64,000 bases of DNA from Kofleriaceae bacterium (GTDB lineage Bacteria; Myxococcota_A; Polyangia; Haliangiales; Haliangiaceae), in contig JANXOP010000121.1 of NCBI GenBank assembly GCA_025357755.1, positions 1 to 64,000 of the forward strand, read 5' to 3'. Shown in pieces: positions 7,899 to 16,528 of the stretch. Below the pieces are notes generated by a model. The model was not told the DNA's origin. It made no database searches and was given only the letters and a program-made list of their open reading frames with translations. A program made the translations under genes and the position numbers. Within the stretch, counting starts at the first letter, position 1. Each line of letters opens with the position of its first letter.

Positions 7899-8633
7899 AT
7901 GCTGCGAAGCGTTCGAATCGCCAAGCGGGCGATCGACGTGATGGGAGCAGCCGTTGGGCTCGCCATGACGGCGCCCCTCATGCCCTTTATCGCGGCCGCG
8001 ATCTATTACGATTCGCCGGGTCCGATCCTGTTTCGCCAGCGCCGCGCCGGCAGCCTCAAGTCGGCCACCACGGAGAATGGCCACAAGAAGCTGACGTTCG
8101 ACGAGTTCGACATGCACAAGTTCCGGACCATGGTCACGGACGCCGAGCGCACGACCGGGGTCGTCGTCGCCGGAGCCGATGATCCCCGGATCACGCGGGT
8201 CGGCAAATTCCTGCGCAAGTCCCGACTCGACGAGCTGCCGCAGTTCTGGGACGTGCTGCGCGGCAAGATGAGCTTGGTCGGTCCGCGCCCCGAGCGTCCC
8301 GAGTTGCTCGAGAATCTGAGCTACGCGATTCCACTCTTCGAGGAGCGCATGCGCGACGTCAAGCCCGGGATCACCGGCCTCGCGCAGATCTCGCTGGGCT
8401 ACACCGGTTCGATTCCGGAGGGCTCCGAGATCGAGAAGCTCGCTTCGACGCTGCAGAACCCGTGGCAGCTCGAGGAGACCAAGGGCTCGCTCGCCGATGA
8501 CATGCGGATCAAGCTGTTGTTCGACCTCGCCTATACGGCGTCGCTCGAGCGGTTCGATACGTTCCTGCGCACCGAGCTCGGCATCATCTTCAAGACGCCG
8601 CTCGTAATGCTGCGGATGACCCAGGGCCGATAG
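7899..8633 (+). CDS. Initiating sugar-phosphate transferase (polyprenyl-P, pfam02397 type)
   Basis: A 244-aa monotopic membrane enzyme that moves a sugar-1-phosphate from a nucleotide sugar to undecaprenyl phosphate, the first step in making polysaccharide repeat units. The signature is complete: KRAIDVMGAAVGLAMTAP (membrane re-entrant helix), SPGPILFRQ, HKFRTM, then RKSRLDELPQFWDVLRGKMS with the catalytic Asp-Glu pair, then VGPRPERPE and KPGITGLAQIS. It lacks the extra N-terminal transmembrane bundle of WcaJ/WbaP and so is a PglC-like minimal enzyme. The ATG at 7899 has AGGG about 8 nt upstream; an in-frame ATG at 7884 is an alternative. It is divergent from the rest of the exopolysaccharide operon. 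Its last 44 bp overlap the 3' end of the HDOD gene on the other strand. Confidence 0.92.
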   Translation: MLRSVRIAKRAIDVMGAAVGLAMTAPLMPFIAAAIYYDSPGPILFRQRRAGSLKSATTENGHKKLTFDEFDMHKFRTMVTDAERTTGVVVAGADDPRITRVGKFLRKSRLDELPQFWDVLRGKMSLVGPRPERPELLENLSYAIPLFEERMRDVKPGITGLAQISLGYTGSIPEGSEIEKLASTLQNPWQLEETKGSLADDMRIKLLFDLAYTASLERFDTFLRTELGIIFKTPLVMLRMTQGR

Positions 8634-9693
8634 CCTCCGCTGCGACCTGCGCGGCGGTGACGAGGATCGTGCTCGCGGCAGGGAGCAAGCGTGGATCGTG
8701 GTGGCGCTCGCACGCCTCGACGAGCTCCGGCGGTAGGGCCCACATGGCCATGAGGTGCGCACCGACTTCTTGATGCGTGAGCCCGAGCAACTCGCGCTCG
8801 CATTCCCATAGTTGCGCGCCGGTCTCGGCGCAGCGCTCGAGCACGGGCAGGTAATCGGCGCCGAGCTCGTGTGCGAGCACGAGCCGACCGATGTCGTGGA
8901 GCAAGCCCGCGGTGTACGCGTCGTCCGCGCGGCCCGGATCTCCGACCGAGCGCCGCGCGTGCTGCGCCGCATCGACCGCGTGTTGTTGCAGCGTGCCGAT
9001 CAACTTCGCGCAGACGTCGTTCGTCGGTAGCGCGACCATCTGCGAATGCGCGAGCTCGTGCATGACCTCGGTGCCGAGCATCGCGACCGCGACCTTGATC
9101 GAGCTCGTCGGCGCATCGTCACCGCGGAAGTGCGCGGTGTTCGCGATCTGGAGCACCTTGGCCGCGAGCGCGGGATCCCGTTCGCAGATCGTGATCAAGC
9201 GATCGATCGTGATCTCGGGCTCGTTCGTCGCCGCGCGCAGCTCGTCGACGATCGCGGGCACCGAGGGCAGGCATGGCAGCGACGCGATCGTGCCGGTCAA
9301 CGTGCGATCGTTCGAGAGCCGGGTCTCGTTGCCGCAACGCTCGATCACGCCACGCAACGTCTTGGCATCGCAGGGTTTGGAGAGGAACTGGTGCACGAGC
9401 GGGAGCGCCTGGAGCACGAGCGAGGCCTCGGCGTAGCCCGAGAGCATGATCCGGACCGTGCGCGGCGATTTCTCTTTCACCGCTGCGAGGACCCCGAGCC
9501 CGTCGAGCGCCGGCATCCGCATGTCGGTGATCACGATGTCGAAGGTGCCGAGCTCGAGCTGACGCAGAGCCTCGATCCCGCCATTCGCGAAGACGAGGTC
9601 CCAGCGATGACGATCGCGACGGAGGATGTTCGAGAGTGCGGCGAGTACTGCCGGTTCGTCGTCGACGAACATGATCCGCTTGCGTTCGCTCAT
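8590..9693 (-). CDS. Response regulator with receiver and HDOD domains
   Basis: A 367-aa protein. The receiver domain covers residues 5-120, with the acidic pair DD at 11-12, phosphoacceptor D57 (DIVITDMRMP) and the conserved Lys in FLSKPCD. An HDOD domain follows at about 135-335: GTIASLPCLPSVPAIV, ITICERDPALAAKVLQIAN, IKVAVAMLGTEVM and GLLHDIGRLVLAHE. HDOD response regulators are output proteins without DNA-binding domains and often link signalling to second messengers or motility; the exact output here is unknown. The ATG overlaps the upstream histidine kinase stop as ATGA, so the two form a cognate pair. The 3' end overlaps the convergent sugar transferase by 44 bp. Confidence 0.9.
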   Translation of the reverse strand: MSERKRIMFVDDEPAVLAALSNILRRDRHRWDLVFANGGIEALRQLELGTFDIVITDMRMPALDGLGVLAAVKEKSPRTVRIMLSGYAEASLVLQALPLVHQFLSKPCDAKTLRGVIERCGNETRLSNDRTLTGTIASLPCLPSVPAIVDELRAATNEPEITIDRLITICERDPALAAKVLQIANTAHFRGDDAPTSSIKVAVAMLGTEVMHELAHSQMVALPTNDVCAKLIGTLQQHAVDAAQHARRSVGDPGRADDAYTAGLLHDIGRLVLAHELGADYLPVLERCAETGAQLWECERELLGLTHQEVGAHLMAMWALPPELVEACERHHDPRLLPAASTILVTAAQVAAEAIGPGSSAALRAAS

Positions 9694-10715
9694 GCTGCTA
9701 CCTGCCCCGTCCCCGCTGTCGTTTTCGTCGCTGCGATCGGCAAGCGGACGGCAAATGTCGTGCCCTTGCCAAGCTCGGTCTCGAACGTGAGTGTGCCGCC
9801 GTGCTTCGAGATCACCGCGCGCGACACCGCGAGGCCCTGCCCTCGCGCCTTGCCGACATCGCCGGTCGTGAAGAACGGCTCGAAGACGAGGTGCCGGACT
9901 TCGAGCGGGATGCCGATGCCGGTATCCGCGATCTCGATCGTGACGAACCTACCCTCGCGCTTGCCGGTCACCGCGATCGTACCGCGGCGGTTCGAGCCCG
10001 CCGTGGCATCGCCGATCGAGCGCGCCGCGTTGCCGAACAGATGGAGGAACACGGAGCGGAGCTCGTTGCGATTGCCCGCGACGCGAGGAAGGTTCGCGTA
10101 GTTCGTCGTGATCTCGCAGATCGCTTCGTACTCCGCGCGCGCCGAGACGAGCGTGTCACCCAGCGCGTCGTCGAGATCGATGGTCGTGCGTTCGACGCGC
10201 TCGGGACCCGCGAGCTCGCGCAGCGAGCGCACGATCGTGGAGATCCGATCGAGACCATCGTTGGCACGCTCGAGCGCGCGAGGCACGTTGTCGAGCAAGT
10301 ACTCGAGATCCGCGGTGGCGTCGGCGGCGACCGCGGCACGAGCCGCCGCGAGCGTTGCTGGCAGCGAGGCTTCACCCGCGAGCAAGCTGCACGAGATGTG
10401 GCGATGACGAGCGATCGCTTCGGCGAGCTCGCTGATCGATTCGCGGACGAACTGCATGCTGTCCTGCGTGAACTGGACCGGCGTGTTGATCTCGTGCGCG
10501 ACACCGGCGGCGAGCCGACCGACCGATTCGAGCTCGCGGCGCTCGGCCTCGAGGCGCGGCTGATCGGTCGCACCGATCACGACCTCGCCGCGCGCCTGAA
10601 CGTGACCAGCCGGGTCCGTGGCGGCCGACTCGGCCGCGCGGCGCTGGACCGACCGCAAGGCCATCACGAGCGCCGCGTTGGCGGCGATCAGACAGGCGAC
10701 GAACACGATCAGCAC
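9690..10715 (-). CDS. Sensor histidine kinase
   Basis: A 341-aa histidine kinase with one N-terminal transmembrane segment (VFVACLIAANAALVMAL) and no visible periplasmic sensor domain. The HisKA region is RLAAGVAHEINTPV, with phosphoacceptor H74. The HATPase_c domain holds NELRSVFLHLFGNAARSI (N-box), IEIADTGIGIP (G1), FEPFFTTGDVGKARGQGLAVSRAVI (F and G2) and GKGTTFAVRLP. This is the NtrB/HWE-like type seen in many myxobacterial two-component systems. The start is GTG at 10715, just after an in-frame TAG. The gene overlaps the receiver-HDOD gene by 4 bp, which is strong evidence that the two are partners. Confidence 0.9.
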   Translation of the reverse strand: MLIVFVACLIAANAALVMALRSVQRRAAESAATDPAGHVQARGEVVIGATDQPRLEAERRELESVGRLAAGVAHEINTPVQFTQDSMQFVRESISELAEAIARHRHISCSLLAGEASLPATLAAARAAVAADATADLEYLLDNVPRALERANDGLDRISTIVRSLRELAGPERVERTTIDLDDALGDTLVSARAEYEAICEITTNYANLPRVAGNRNELRSVFLHLFGNAARSIGDATAGSNRRGTIAVTGKREGRFVTIEIADTGIGIPLEVRHLVFEPFFTTGDVGKARGQGLAVSRAVISKHGGTLTFETELGKGTTFAVRLPIAATKTTAGTGQVAA

Positions 10716-10807
10716 CTACGTCGGGTCGACCGCATCCGAGATCTTTGAGGCCGTCTAGCTGAGGTCTAGCGGGGAAATGCGACGACCAGGCGGCTGCCTA
10801 CACCTAC

Positions 10808-11695
10808 CTACTCCATGCGGTCGCCAGGCGGCCGAACGTAGTGGTGTCGCACCGGCACGAACGCGGGTTCTTTGAGGGTTGACGGATCGACCAGGACCTC
10901 CCGGGCATCGATCCGCACCGGCTCCGGCGGGGCGAGGACCCCCTGCTTCGTGATCCGGTTGAGCCGGGCGGCCAACGCCGTGAACGGTTCGCGCGACGGC
11001 TTGGTCCAGCCAGCGATCGCCGTGCTGGTCACGCCCGTCACCGCGGCGGCGACCTTGTCGGTCAACGCGGCCGGGAGCTTGCCGAGTGCGACGAACGCCG
11101 GGTTCGGGACCGCGCCGGTCTCGAACAACTTCGTGAGCCCTCGGGGCTCGCCGACCGGCGCGAACACCGCTTGCGCGGTCTTGTACGACGAGACGTCGGC
11201 GATCGCGCCGGTGAGATCCTTCTCCCCAACCCGGGCGCCGAAGAACTGCGCGTCGACCTCGGACTCGAGCATCGCGTTGTCCACGAAGCCAGCGTCGTTG
11301 CAGCCGGTCGCGACGTACGCGAGCTTCTTGCCCTTGAGCGCCTGCATCGAATCGCCCGCGCTCGAGTACAGCGCCCAGGTCCGCGCGACCGCGCCGCCGA
11401 TGTTCGCATTCGCGAGCAGCTTCCAGCCGAGGTTCACCGCGTAACAAGGACCATCGATCACCGCGAAGTCGGTGTTGTCGGCCTTGAGAGCGGCGATGCT
11501 CGCATACGACTGCGCCTCGGTCTTGATCCCGGTCGCGCTCTCGATCGCCTTCGCGAGGCTCTGCGCGTAGGTCAGGCGCGCTTGCGCGGTGCCGAAACCG
11601 ACGGAGGGCGCGTAGATGCCGACCCGCAACTTCGCGGGCTGGGCCAAAGAGACCGCAGTCATCACGAGGAGTGCGCTGAAGATCTTAGTAACCAT
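10808..11695 (-). CDS. PhnD/SBP_bac-type periplasmic substrate-binding protein
   Basis: A 295-aa exported protein with a signal peptide (IFSALLVMTAVSLAQ, cleavage near AQPA). The mature part begins LRVGIYAPSVGFGTAQ, and further on has FAVIDGPCYAV, ALKGKKLAYVATGCNDAGFVD and VFAPVGEP, the pattern of two-lobed PhnD/TAXI-like binding proteins. No ABC permease or ATPase gene is near it, so it is probably a sensor input or scavenging protein rather than part of a transporter. Its start overlaps the 3' end of the TPR gene by 11 bp, so it shares the operon of the SpoIIE-type phosphatase. A ligand cannot be assigned. Confidence 0.75.
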   Translation of the reverse strand: MVTKIFSALLVMTAVSLAQPAKLRVGIYAPSVGFGTAQARLTYAQSLAKAIESATGIKTEAQSYASIAALKADNTDFAVIDGPCYAVNLGWKLLANANIGGAVARTWALYSSAGDSMQALKGKKLAYVATGCNDAGFVDNAMLESEVDAQFFGARVGEKDLTGAIADVSSYKTAQAVFAPVGEPRGLTKLFETGAVPNPAFVALGKLPAALTDKVAAAVTGVTSTAIAGWTKPSREPFTALAARLNRITKQGVLAPPEPVRIDAREVLVDPSTLKEPAFVPVRHHYVRPPGDRME

Positions 11696-14204
11696 AGATC
11701 CTCTTCTTCGCGTCGATCCAGCGCTGCAGGCCAGGCACGGCGACGCCGCGTGTCTTCGCGCGTTGCCACGCCTCGAACGCGTCCTTCGGCTTGCCGATCA
11801 TGTCGTAGACGATGCCGAGATTGACGAGCGACTCTGGAGGATTGCCGGCGAGCGCCTCGAGATCTGCGAGCTTGTCCTTGCCGAGCGCCATCGCGGCGCG
11901 GTCCATGGTCAGCCGGCGCTTCTGATCCGCGGTCGCGGTCTTCTCGGCCGTCGCGAGCGCGCGGAGCGCATTGACCCGGTTGCCGTTGCGCCACTCGTCA
12001 CCCGCGACGTTCTCCCAGCAGCTCGCGACGAGCTCTCGGACCTTGCCGCCGAGCTCGCCCTCGAGCTTCGCGAGATCGCCGCACGCGGTCGCGCGGGCCG
12101 GGCCGGTCGCCGTGCGGTAGCCCGCATACGCGGCGAAGAATTGCGAACCGACCTTCGCGTAGGCGCCCTTGAGATACGCGCCCTGATTGCCACGAGTCGC
12201 GAGCGTCTTGAAGATCCGCACCGCATCGGAGGCGCGTCCCGCATCGAGGAGCGCGACGGCGTACGAAAAATCGAAGGCGAGCGCCTCGGACCCCTTCAAC
12301 ACCGAAGGATCCCGCGTCGCGCGCTCGAAGTCCGCGGCCGCCTCGCCCGGGTGGGCTTCGCGCAGCGACTTCCAACCGCGGCGATACAACGCGAGCGCGA
12401 GGTTGCGCTTCGTCGCCGGCGCGACCTCGGGATCCTGCGACGAGATCTGGACGGCGAGCTCGAGCTTGTCGATCGCGCCTTGCAGATCGGTGTCCCACAG
12501 GAGCGGCGCCCACTCGGTCTCGATCTCGGCGAGCGAGGCCTGGGCGTTCGCCTTCTTCGCTTCGCGCTCGGCGGCGGCGTAGGTCTCCGAGGCGCGCTTG
12601 GGATCCGGCTTGGTCGCGCACAGGTACGACCGGGCGAGCAGGCGCTGGGTGAGCACCGCGTCGCTTCCGCGCACGTCGCGCAGCCGGACGAGCTGCTTCT
12701 GCGCAGCATCACAATCGCCGCGATCGATCGCGAGCACGGCGACGTTCGTCAGCGTGGTTGGCGAATTCGGATCGAGCGCGAGCGCCTGATCGAGGACGGC
12801 CTGCGCGCCCTTCGGATCTTTCGGTGCGAGCTCGAAGGCTTGCTCGTTGATCGTGAGGATCAGGGCGCGCTGGATCGAGATATCGGTCTTCTTGAGCTCG
12901 GCGGCTGCCTCGAATCGCGTGCGCGCGTCGCGCAGCTTGTGCTGGTTGAACAGCGCCTTGCCCGCGATCAGGTTCAACGTCGCGCGCTGCTCGTTCGTGG
13001 CCTTCACGGTGTCCGGGGTCGAAAGGATCTTGTCGGTCAGCGTGGTCGCCTTGGCATCCTGCTTCGCTTCGAGGTAGGCGCCGCCGAGCTCGATCGCGAG
13101 CTCGCTACTGCTCGGATTCGCGGCCCACGCGCTCGAGAGCTTGTCGACCGCGAGGCCGACGTTCGCGGGCCCCGGCAACCGACGATAGGTCTTGCCGAGC
13201 CGGATCGAGAGCTGGACTTGATCGTGCGCCTGGTTCGGCCGGAGCAGCTTCTCGGCGCGCGTGTACTGATCGAGCGAATTCGGCCAGTCGCCCTCGGCGT
13301 AGTAGGTGTCGCCGATCAGCATGAAGCCGCGCGCTTCGCCCTTGCGCACCTTCGCGAACTCGAGGGCCGCCGAGCGCGCCTTCTTCGCCTGCTTGTTCGC
13401 GAGGTACGAGGTCGCGAGGTTGAACCACACCGAGCCGGTCGTGTCGACCGCGGCGGGGTTCGCGACGATCCGCTCGCACACGGTCACCGCTTGATCCCAC
13501 TTGCGCAGGCCGGTGTAGGCGGCACACAGCCCGTTCTCCGCGTTGACCTGCGCATTCGGCTTCTTGCCGAGCTTGCGCGAGACGTACTCGAACTGATCGG
13601 TGGCCTTGGCGTAGAGCTGTTCCGCGTGGACCTCGTCGCCATCGCCAAGCACGGCGCGCGCATTCGAGAGATATGCGAAGCCGAGCTGGACCCGTGGCAA
13701 CACGTCGCCGTTCTCCAGCTCGACCGGGCGATGCGCGAGGTACGCCTCGAACGCGGTGGAGGTCTTGAGCGGATCGCGCGACGCATAGTACTCGCCGATG
13801 ATCTTCTGATTCGCGAAGGACTGCGGCCGGGTCCGGACGACGGCCTCCGCGATCTCGATCGCGTGATCGCGCGCACCGCTCTCCCACAGCATCAGCGCTT
13901 CTTGCTCTTCGATCTCGGGCGACTGCGGATAGCGCTGCTTCGCGCGCGCGATGAACTCGAGCCCCGCCTTGGTATCCTTCTGGATGATAAAGATCGCGCC
14001 GCGCTTGCCGTACGCCTCGGCCGAGACCTGGCTCGGCGCCTTCGCGATCGCACGATCGTAGGCGGACGCGGCCTTCTTCCAATCGCCGTCCTCGAAGTAC
14101 TTGTCGCCATCGCGCAGATCATCTTCCGCACCCGCGGCAGCGCGCGGGGCGTGGATCACGAACGGCGTGGTCGCGAGCGCCACCAAGACGAGCAACCTGC
14201 TCAC
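11685..14204 (-). CDS. Large exported TPR-repeat protein
   Basis: An 839-aa protein with an N-terminal signal peptide (LLVLVALATTPFVIHAPRAAA). About a dozen degenerate tetratricopeptide repeats follow, for example DGDKYFEDGDWKKAASAYDR, GLCAAYTGLRKWDQAVTV and NLGIVYDMIGKPKDAFEAW near the C-terminus. It is likely a periplasmic or outer-surface scaffold. The start is GTG at 14204, overlapping the phosphatase stop as GTGA, and the end overlaps the binding-protein start, so all three are co-translated. A natural guess is a periplasmic complex in which the binding protein and this scaffold feed a signal to the phosphatase sensor domain; nothing in the sequence proves it. Confidence 0.82.
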   Translation of the reverse strand: MSRLLVLVALATTPFVIHAPRAAAGAEDDLRDGDKYFEDGDWKKAASAYDRAIAKAPSQVSAEAYGKRGAIFIIQKDTKAGLEFIARAKQRYPQSPEIEEQEALMLWESGARDHAIEIAEAVVRTRPQSFANQKIIGEYYASRDPLKTSTAFEAYLAHRPVELENGDVLPRVQLGFAYLSNARAVLGDGDEVHAEQLYAKATDQFEYVSRKLGKKPNAQVNAENGLCAAYTGLRKWDQAVTVCERIVANPAAVDTTGSVWFNLATSYLANKQAKKARSAALEFAKVRKGEARGFMLIGDTYYAEGDWPNSLDQYTRAEKLLRPNQAHDQVQLSIRLGKTYRRLPGPANVGLAVDKLSSAWAANPSSSELAIELGGAYLEAKQDAKATTLTDKILSTPDTVKATNEQRATLNLIAGKALFNQHKLRDARTRFEAAAELKKTDISIQRALILTINEQAFELAPKDPKGAQAVLDQALALDPNSPTTLTNVAVLAIDRGDCDAAQKQLVRLRDVRGSDAVLTQRLLARSYLCATKPDPKRASETYAAAEREAKKANAQASLAEIETEWAPLLWDTDLQGAIDKLELAVQISSQDPEVAPATKRNLALALYRRGWKSLREAHPGEAAADFERATRDPSVLKGSEALAFDFSYAVALLDAGRASDAVRIFKTLATRGNQGAYLKGAYAKVGSQFFAAYAGYRTATGPARATACGDLAKLEGELGGKVRELVASCWENVAGDEWRNGNRVNALRALATAEKTATADQKRRLTMDRAAMALGKDKLADLEALAGNPPESLVNLGIVYDMIGKPKDAFEAWQRAKTRGVAVPGLQRWIDAKKRIYGY

Positions 14205-15910
14205 GTGATTCTCCCGACCACCATCGTGATGTCATCCTTGCGGCTCGTGTCGCCGAAGTAGTTGCTCGCATCGGCGATGATCGAATCGCGCATCTCGCTC
14301 GCATCGAGGGCCGCGGCCTTCTTGACCGAGGCGCGGAAGCGCTTCTCGCCGTACTCCTCGCCGGTCGTGTTCTCGCACTCGACGATGCCGTCGGTGTACC
14401 AGACCAGGACATCTCCGATCGCGAGGTCGGTGGTCTTCGCCTCGTACTTCGAGCTCGGATCATCACCGAGCCGATTGCCGCGGATCATCAACGAGCCGAA
14501 CTCGCCTTTGCCTTCGCTCTGGCGATACAGGTACGGGAAGTTGTGGCCGGCGTTCGCGTACGTGATCGTGCGCGCCTTGGTATCGACGATCGAGGCGAAG
14601 CAAGTCATCACGAACCGCCGCTTCGCGCTCTCGAAGATCGCGTGGTTCATGATCTCGAGCAGCCGCGTGACCGTGATCTCCTCGTGGATGTAGCGCGCCA
14701 CGTCGCACGCCGATTTCGCAGCTGCGGTGATCATCGCCGAGGGGATGCCGTGACCCGTGACATCGCCGATGACGAGGAGGATCCGGCCGCCCGGCAGATC
14801 CGCCCACGTCCACCAATCGCCACCGGTCTGCGCGGCGGGCTGATAGAACCCCGCGAACGTCAGGTTCGGCTTTTTTACCGGCGCGTCGCTCGGCACCAGC
14901 GTCTCCTGGATCGTCTTGGCGACCTCGAGCTCCTGCTCGAGCTTCGCCTTCTCGGCGGTCTGCTGGAGCAGGATCGAGATCTGATCCGCCATGAAGTTGA
15001 AGTTCTCGCCGAGCAGACCGATCTCGTCGCTCGACGTGATCTCGACGCGCGCATCGAGATCGCCGCGCGCGATCTGATCGGCTTTCCAGGCGAGCTGGCG
15101 AATCGGGCGAGAGATCGAGAGCCCTTGAAAGATCGCGAGTACGGTCCCGATCAGCGCGAACAAGAGGCCCACGACGCCGGTGTAGAGCGCCGCCTTGCGC
15201 ACGGCCGCGGCCTTGTCGACAGCGGCGTCTGCCGCGAAGTTCGCGATCGGCGATAGGTCATAGCCGAGGACGACGTAGCCGACGCGACTGCCGCTGACCG
15301 GTTCCGCCGGCCATGCCGCGGCGGCCGTGGGTGGCTCGCCGCTGAAGAGCGGATACGCGAGCACGCTATACGGGACGCCAGCATCCTCGAGATCGAGGCT
15401 GACGCGCACCGGCGGATCTTTCGGAGCCTTCCATGCCGCGAGCGTCTGCTGCCAGGCGTTCAGCGCGAGCGCGCCGAACTTCGCGCTCATCGCGACGTGT
15501 TCTTGCGCCGGGCTGACGATGCACTCGAGCTTCGCCTTCTCGATGCAGTACACGATCACCTGCTGGTTCTGATCGAGCACGTACGCCATGCGCAGGCCGT
15601 AATCGAGCCGGCCCTTGTCGTCGGTGCGGTTGTCCGCCGGGACAGCGCCCTTCACGAACAGCTCGATCTCCGGATCGTGGTGATCGATCAAGAACGGCGT
15701 GAGGCCGCGCGCGATCGCATCGATGCCGGCGATCCCCAGCTGGCTGCGGCCTTCGCGAAAGGTCTCGATCCGCTTCTCGACAGATGCATCGAACGCGCGG
15801 CGCACGTTCACGACGTTCAGAAAACCTGAACCGACCACCGTGACCACGATCAACAAGGTCGTGGTCAAGATCATCTTGACCGAGATACTCGGCCCACCCC
15901 TCTTGGCCAT
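14201..15910 (-). CDS. Membrane HAMP-SpoIIE (PP2C-like) protein phosphatase
   Basis: A 569-aa signalling protein. Transmembrane helix 1 ([18 protein letters not shown]) is followed by a periplasmic sensor region of about 210 residues, then helix 2 ([21 protein letters not shown]) and a HAMP domain ([20 protein letters not shown]). A short coiled coil ([20 protein letters not shown]) leads into the SpoIIE/PP2C domain. Metal-binding motifs are [34 protein letters not shown] and KDDITMVV, so it should be active. Such enzymes dephosphorylate STAS antagonists; the STAS/RsbW pair at 7095-7874 is a possible target, but this is inference. I use the ATG at 15910 because a longer frame would run into the divergent PAS gene. 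It heads the operon with the TPR and binding proteins. Confidence 0.9.
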   Translation of the reverse strand: MAKRGGPSISVKMILTTTLLIVVTVVGSGFLNVVNVRRAFDASVEKRIETFREGRSQLGIAGIDAIARGLTPFLIDHHDPEIELFVKGAVPADNRTDDKGRLDYGLRMAYVLDQNQQVIVYCIEKAKLECIVSPAQEHVAMSAKFGALALNAWQQTLAAWKAPKDPPVRVSLDLEDAGVPYSVLAYPLFSGEPPTAAAAWPAEPVSGSRVGYVVLGYDLSPIANFAADAAVDKAAAVRKAALYTGVVGLLFALIGTVLAIFQGLSISRPIRQLAWKADQIARGDLDARVEITSSDEIGLLGENFNFMADQISILLQQTAEKAKLEQELEVAKTIQETLVPSDAPVKKPNLTFAGFYQPAAQTGGDWWTWADLPGGRILLVIGDVTGHGIPSAMITAAAKSACDVARYIHEEITVTRLLEIMNHAIFESAKRRFVMTCFASIVDTKARTITYANAGHNFPYLYRQSEGKGEFGSLMIRGNRLGDDPSSKYEAKTTDLAIGDVLVWYTDGIVECENTTGEEYGEKRFRASVKKAAALDASEMRDSIIADASNYFGDTSRKDDITMVVGRIT

Positions 15911-15962
15911 TACGGCGCTAAGTATGCCACCAGGTGCGTGCCCTGGTACCATTTGCGGGCCG

Positions 15963-16517
15963 ATGGAGGACCAGCGTCCCGCGCTCACGCAGTTTCTGAC
16001 CGAGTTCAAACGGGTCTCGACCGCGATCGTGGACAGCTACTTCATCGTCGATACGGAGCGGCGAATCGTCGATTTCAACCGGGCCTTCTTCGCGCTTTTG
16101 CCGCGCAGCGTCGCACGCGGCCTCAAGGGCAAGCACTGCTTCGAGGTCCTCGAGCTCAACATCTGCGCGAACGAGTGCATCGCCCAGCAGTGCTGGGCGG
16201 ACAACCGCCACGTTCGCCTCGACGAGATTTCGGGCAACATCACCGGCGAGGCCCAGAAGCTCCGCTTCATCCTCTCGGCGGTCCCGATCACCGACGAGGC
16301 TGGCACCCCGGTCGGGGCGCTCGAGATCCAGCGCAACGTCACCGACGAGGCGGTCGTCCAGGTCAAGTACCAGGAGATGCTCGAGACCGAGGCCCGCGAG
16401 CGCGAGCGCCTGGCCAACCAGGTCCGGATGCGGACCAAGGAGCTGCTCGAGACCAACCAGCTCTTATTGAAGACCCAGAAAGAGCTGCTGGCCTACAAGA
16501 AGGGCCTGACGGTCTAG
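15963..16517 (+). CDS. PAS-domain protein with four clustered cysteines and a coiled-coil tail
   Basis: A 184-aa soluble protein. The PAS domain covers about residues 15-125: [18 protein letters not shown], then [11 protein letters not shown], then [20 protein letters not shown]. It contains Cys59, Cys68, Cys72 and Cys77, a spacing that recalls Cys-containing PAS domains of sigma-54 regulators and could bind metal or sense redox state. Residues 130-184 form a Glu/Leu-rich coiled coil with no output domain. It may be an adaptor that dimerises with another protein. It is divergent from the phosphatase gene, about 50 bp apart, and may belong to the same pathway. The ATG at 15963 is chosen; an in-frame ATG at 15924 is possible. 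Confidence 0.8.
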   Translation: MEDQRPALTQFLTEFKRVSTAIVDSYFIVDTERRIVDFNRAFFALLPRSVARGLKGKHCFEVLELNICANECIAQQCWADNRHVRLDEISGNITGEAQKLRFILSAVPITDEAGTPVGALEIQRNVTDEAVVQVKYQEMLETEARERERLANQVRMRTKELLETNQLLLKTQKELLAYKKGLTV

Positions 16518-16528
16518 CCAGCGAAGGC

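Noticed and set aside
7401-8972. Extension of the RsbW frame to a 523-aa protein
   Set aside because: The extra part overlaps the sugar transferase on the other strand and is low-complexity; the kinase domain begins at 7874.
11616-14261. 881-codon open frame on the plus strand
   Set aside because: It is the mirror of the TPR gene at 11685-14204, which has a signal peptide, repeats and coupling to its neighbours.
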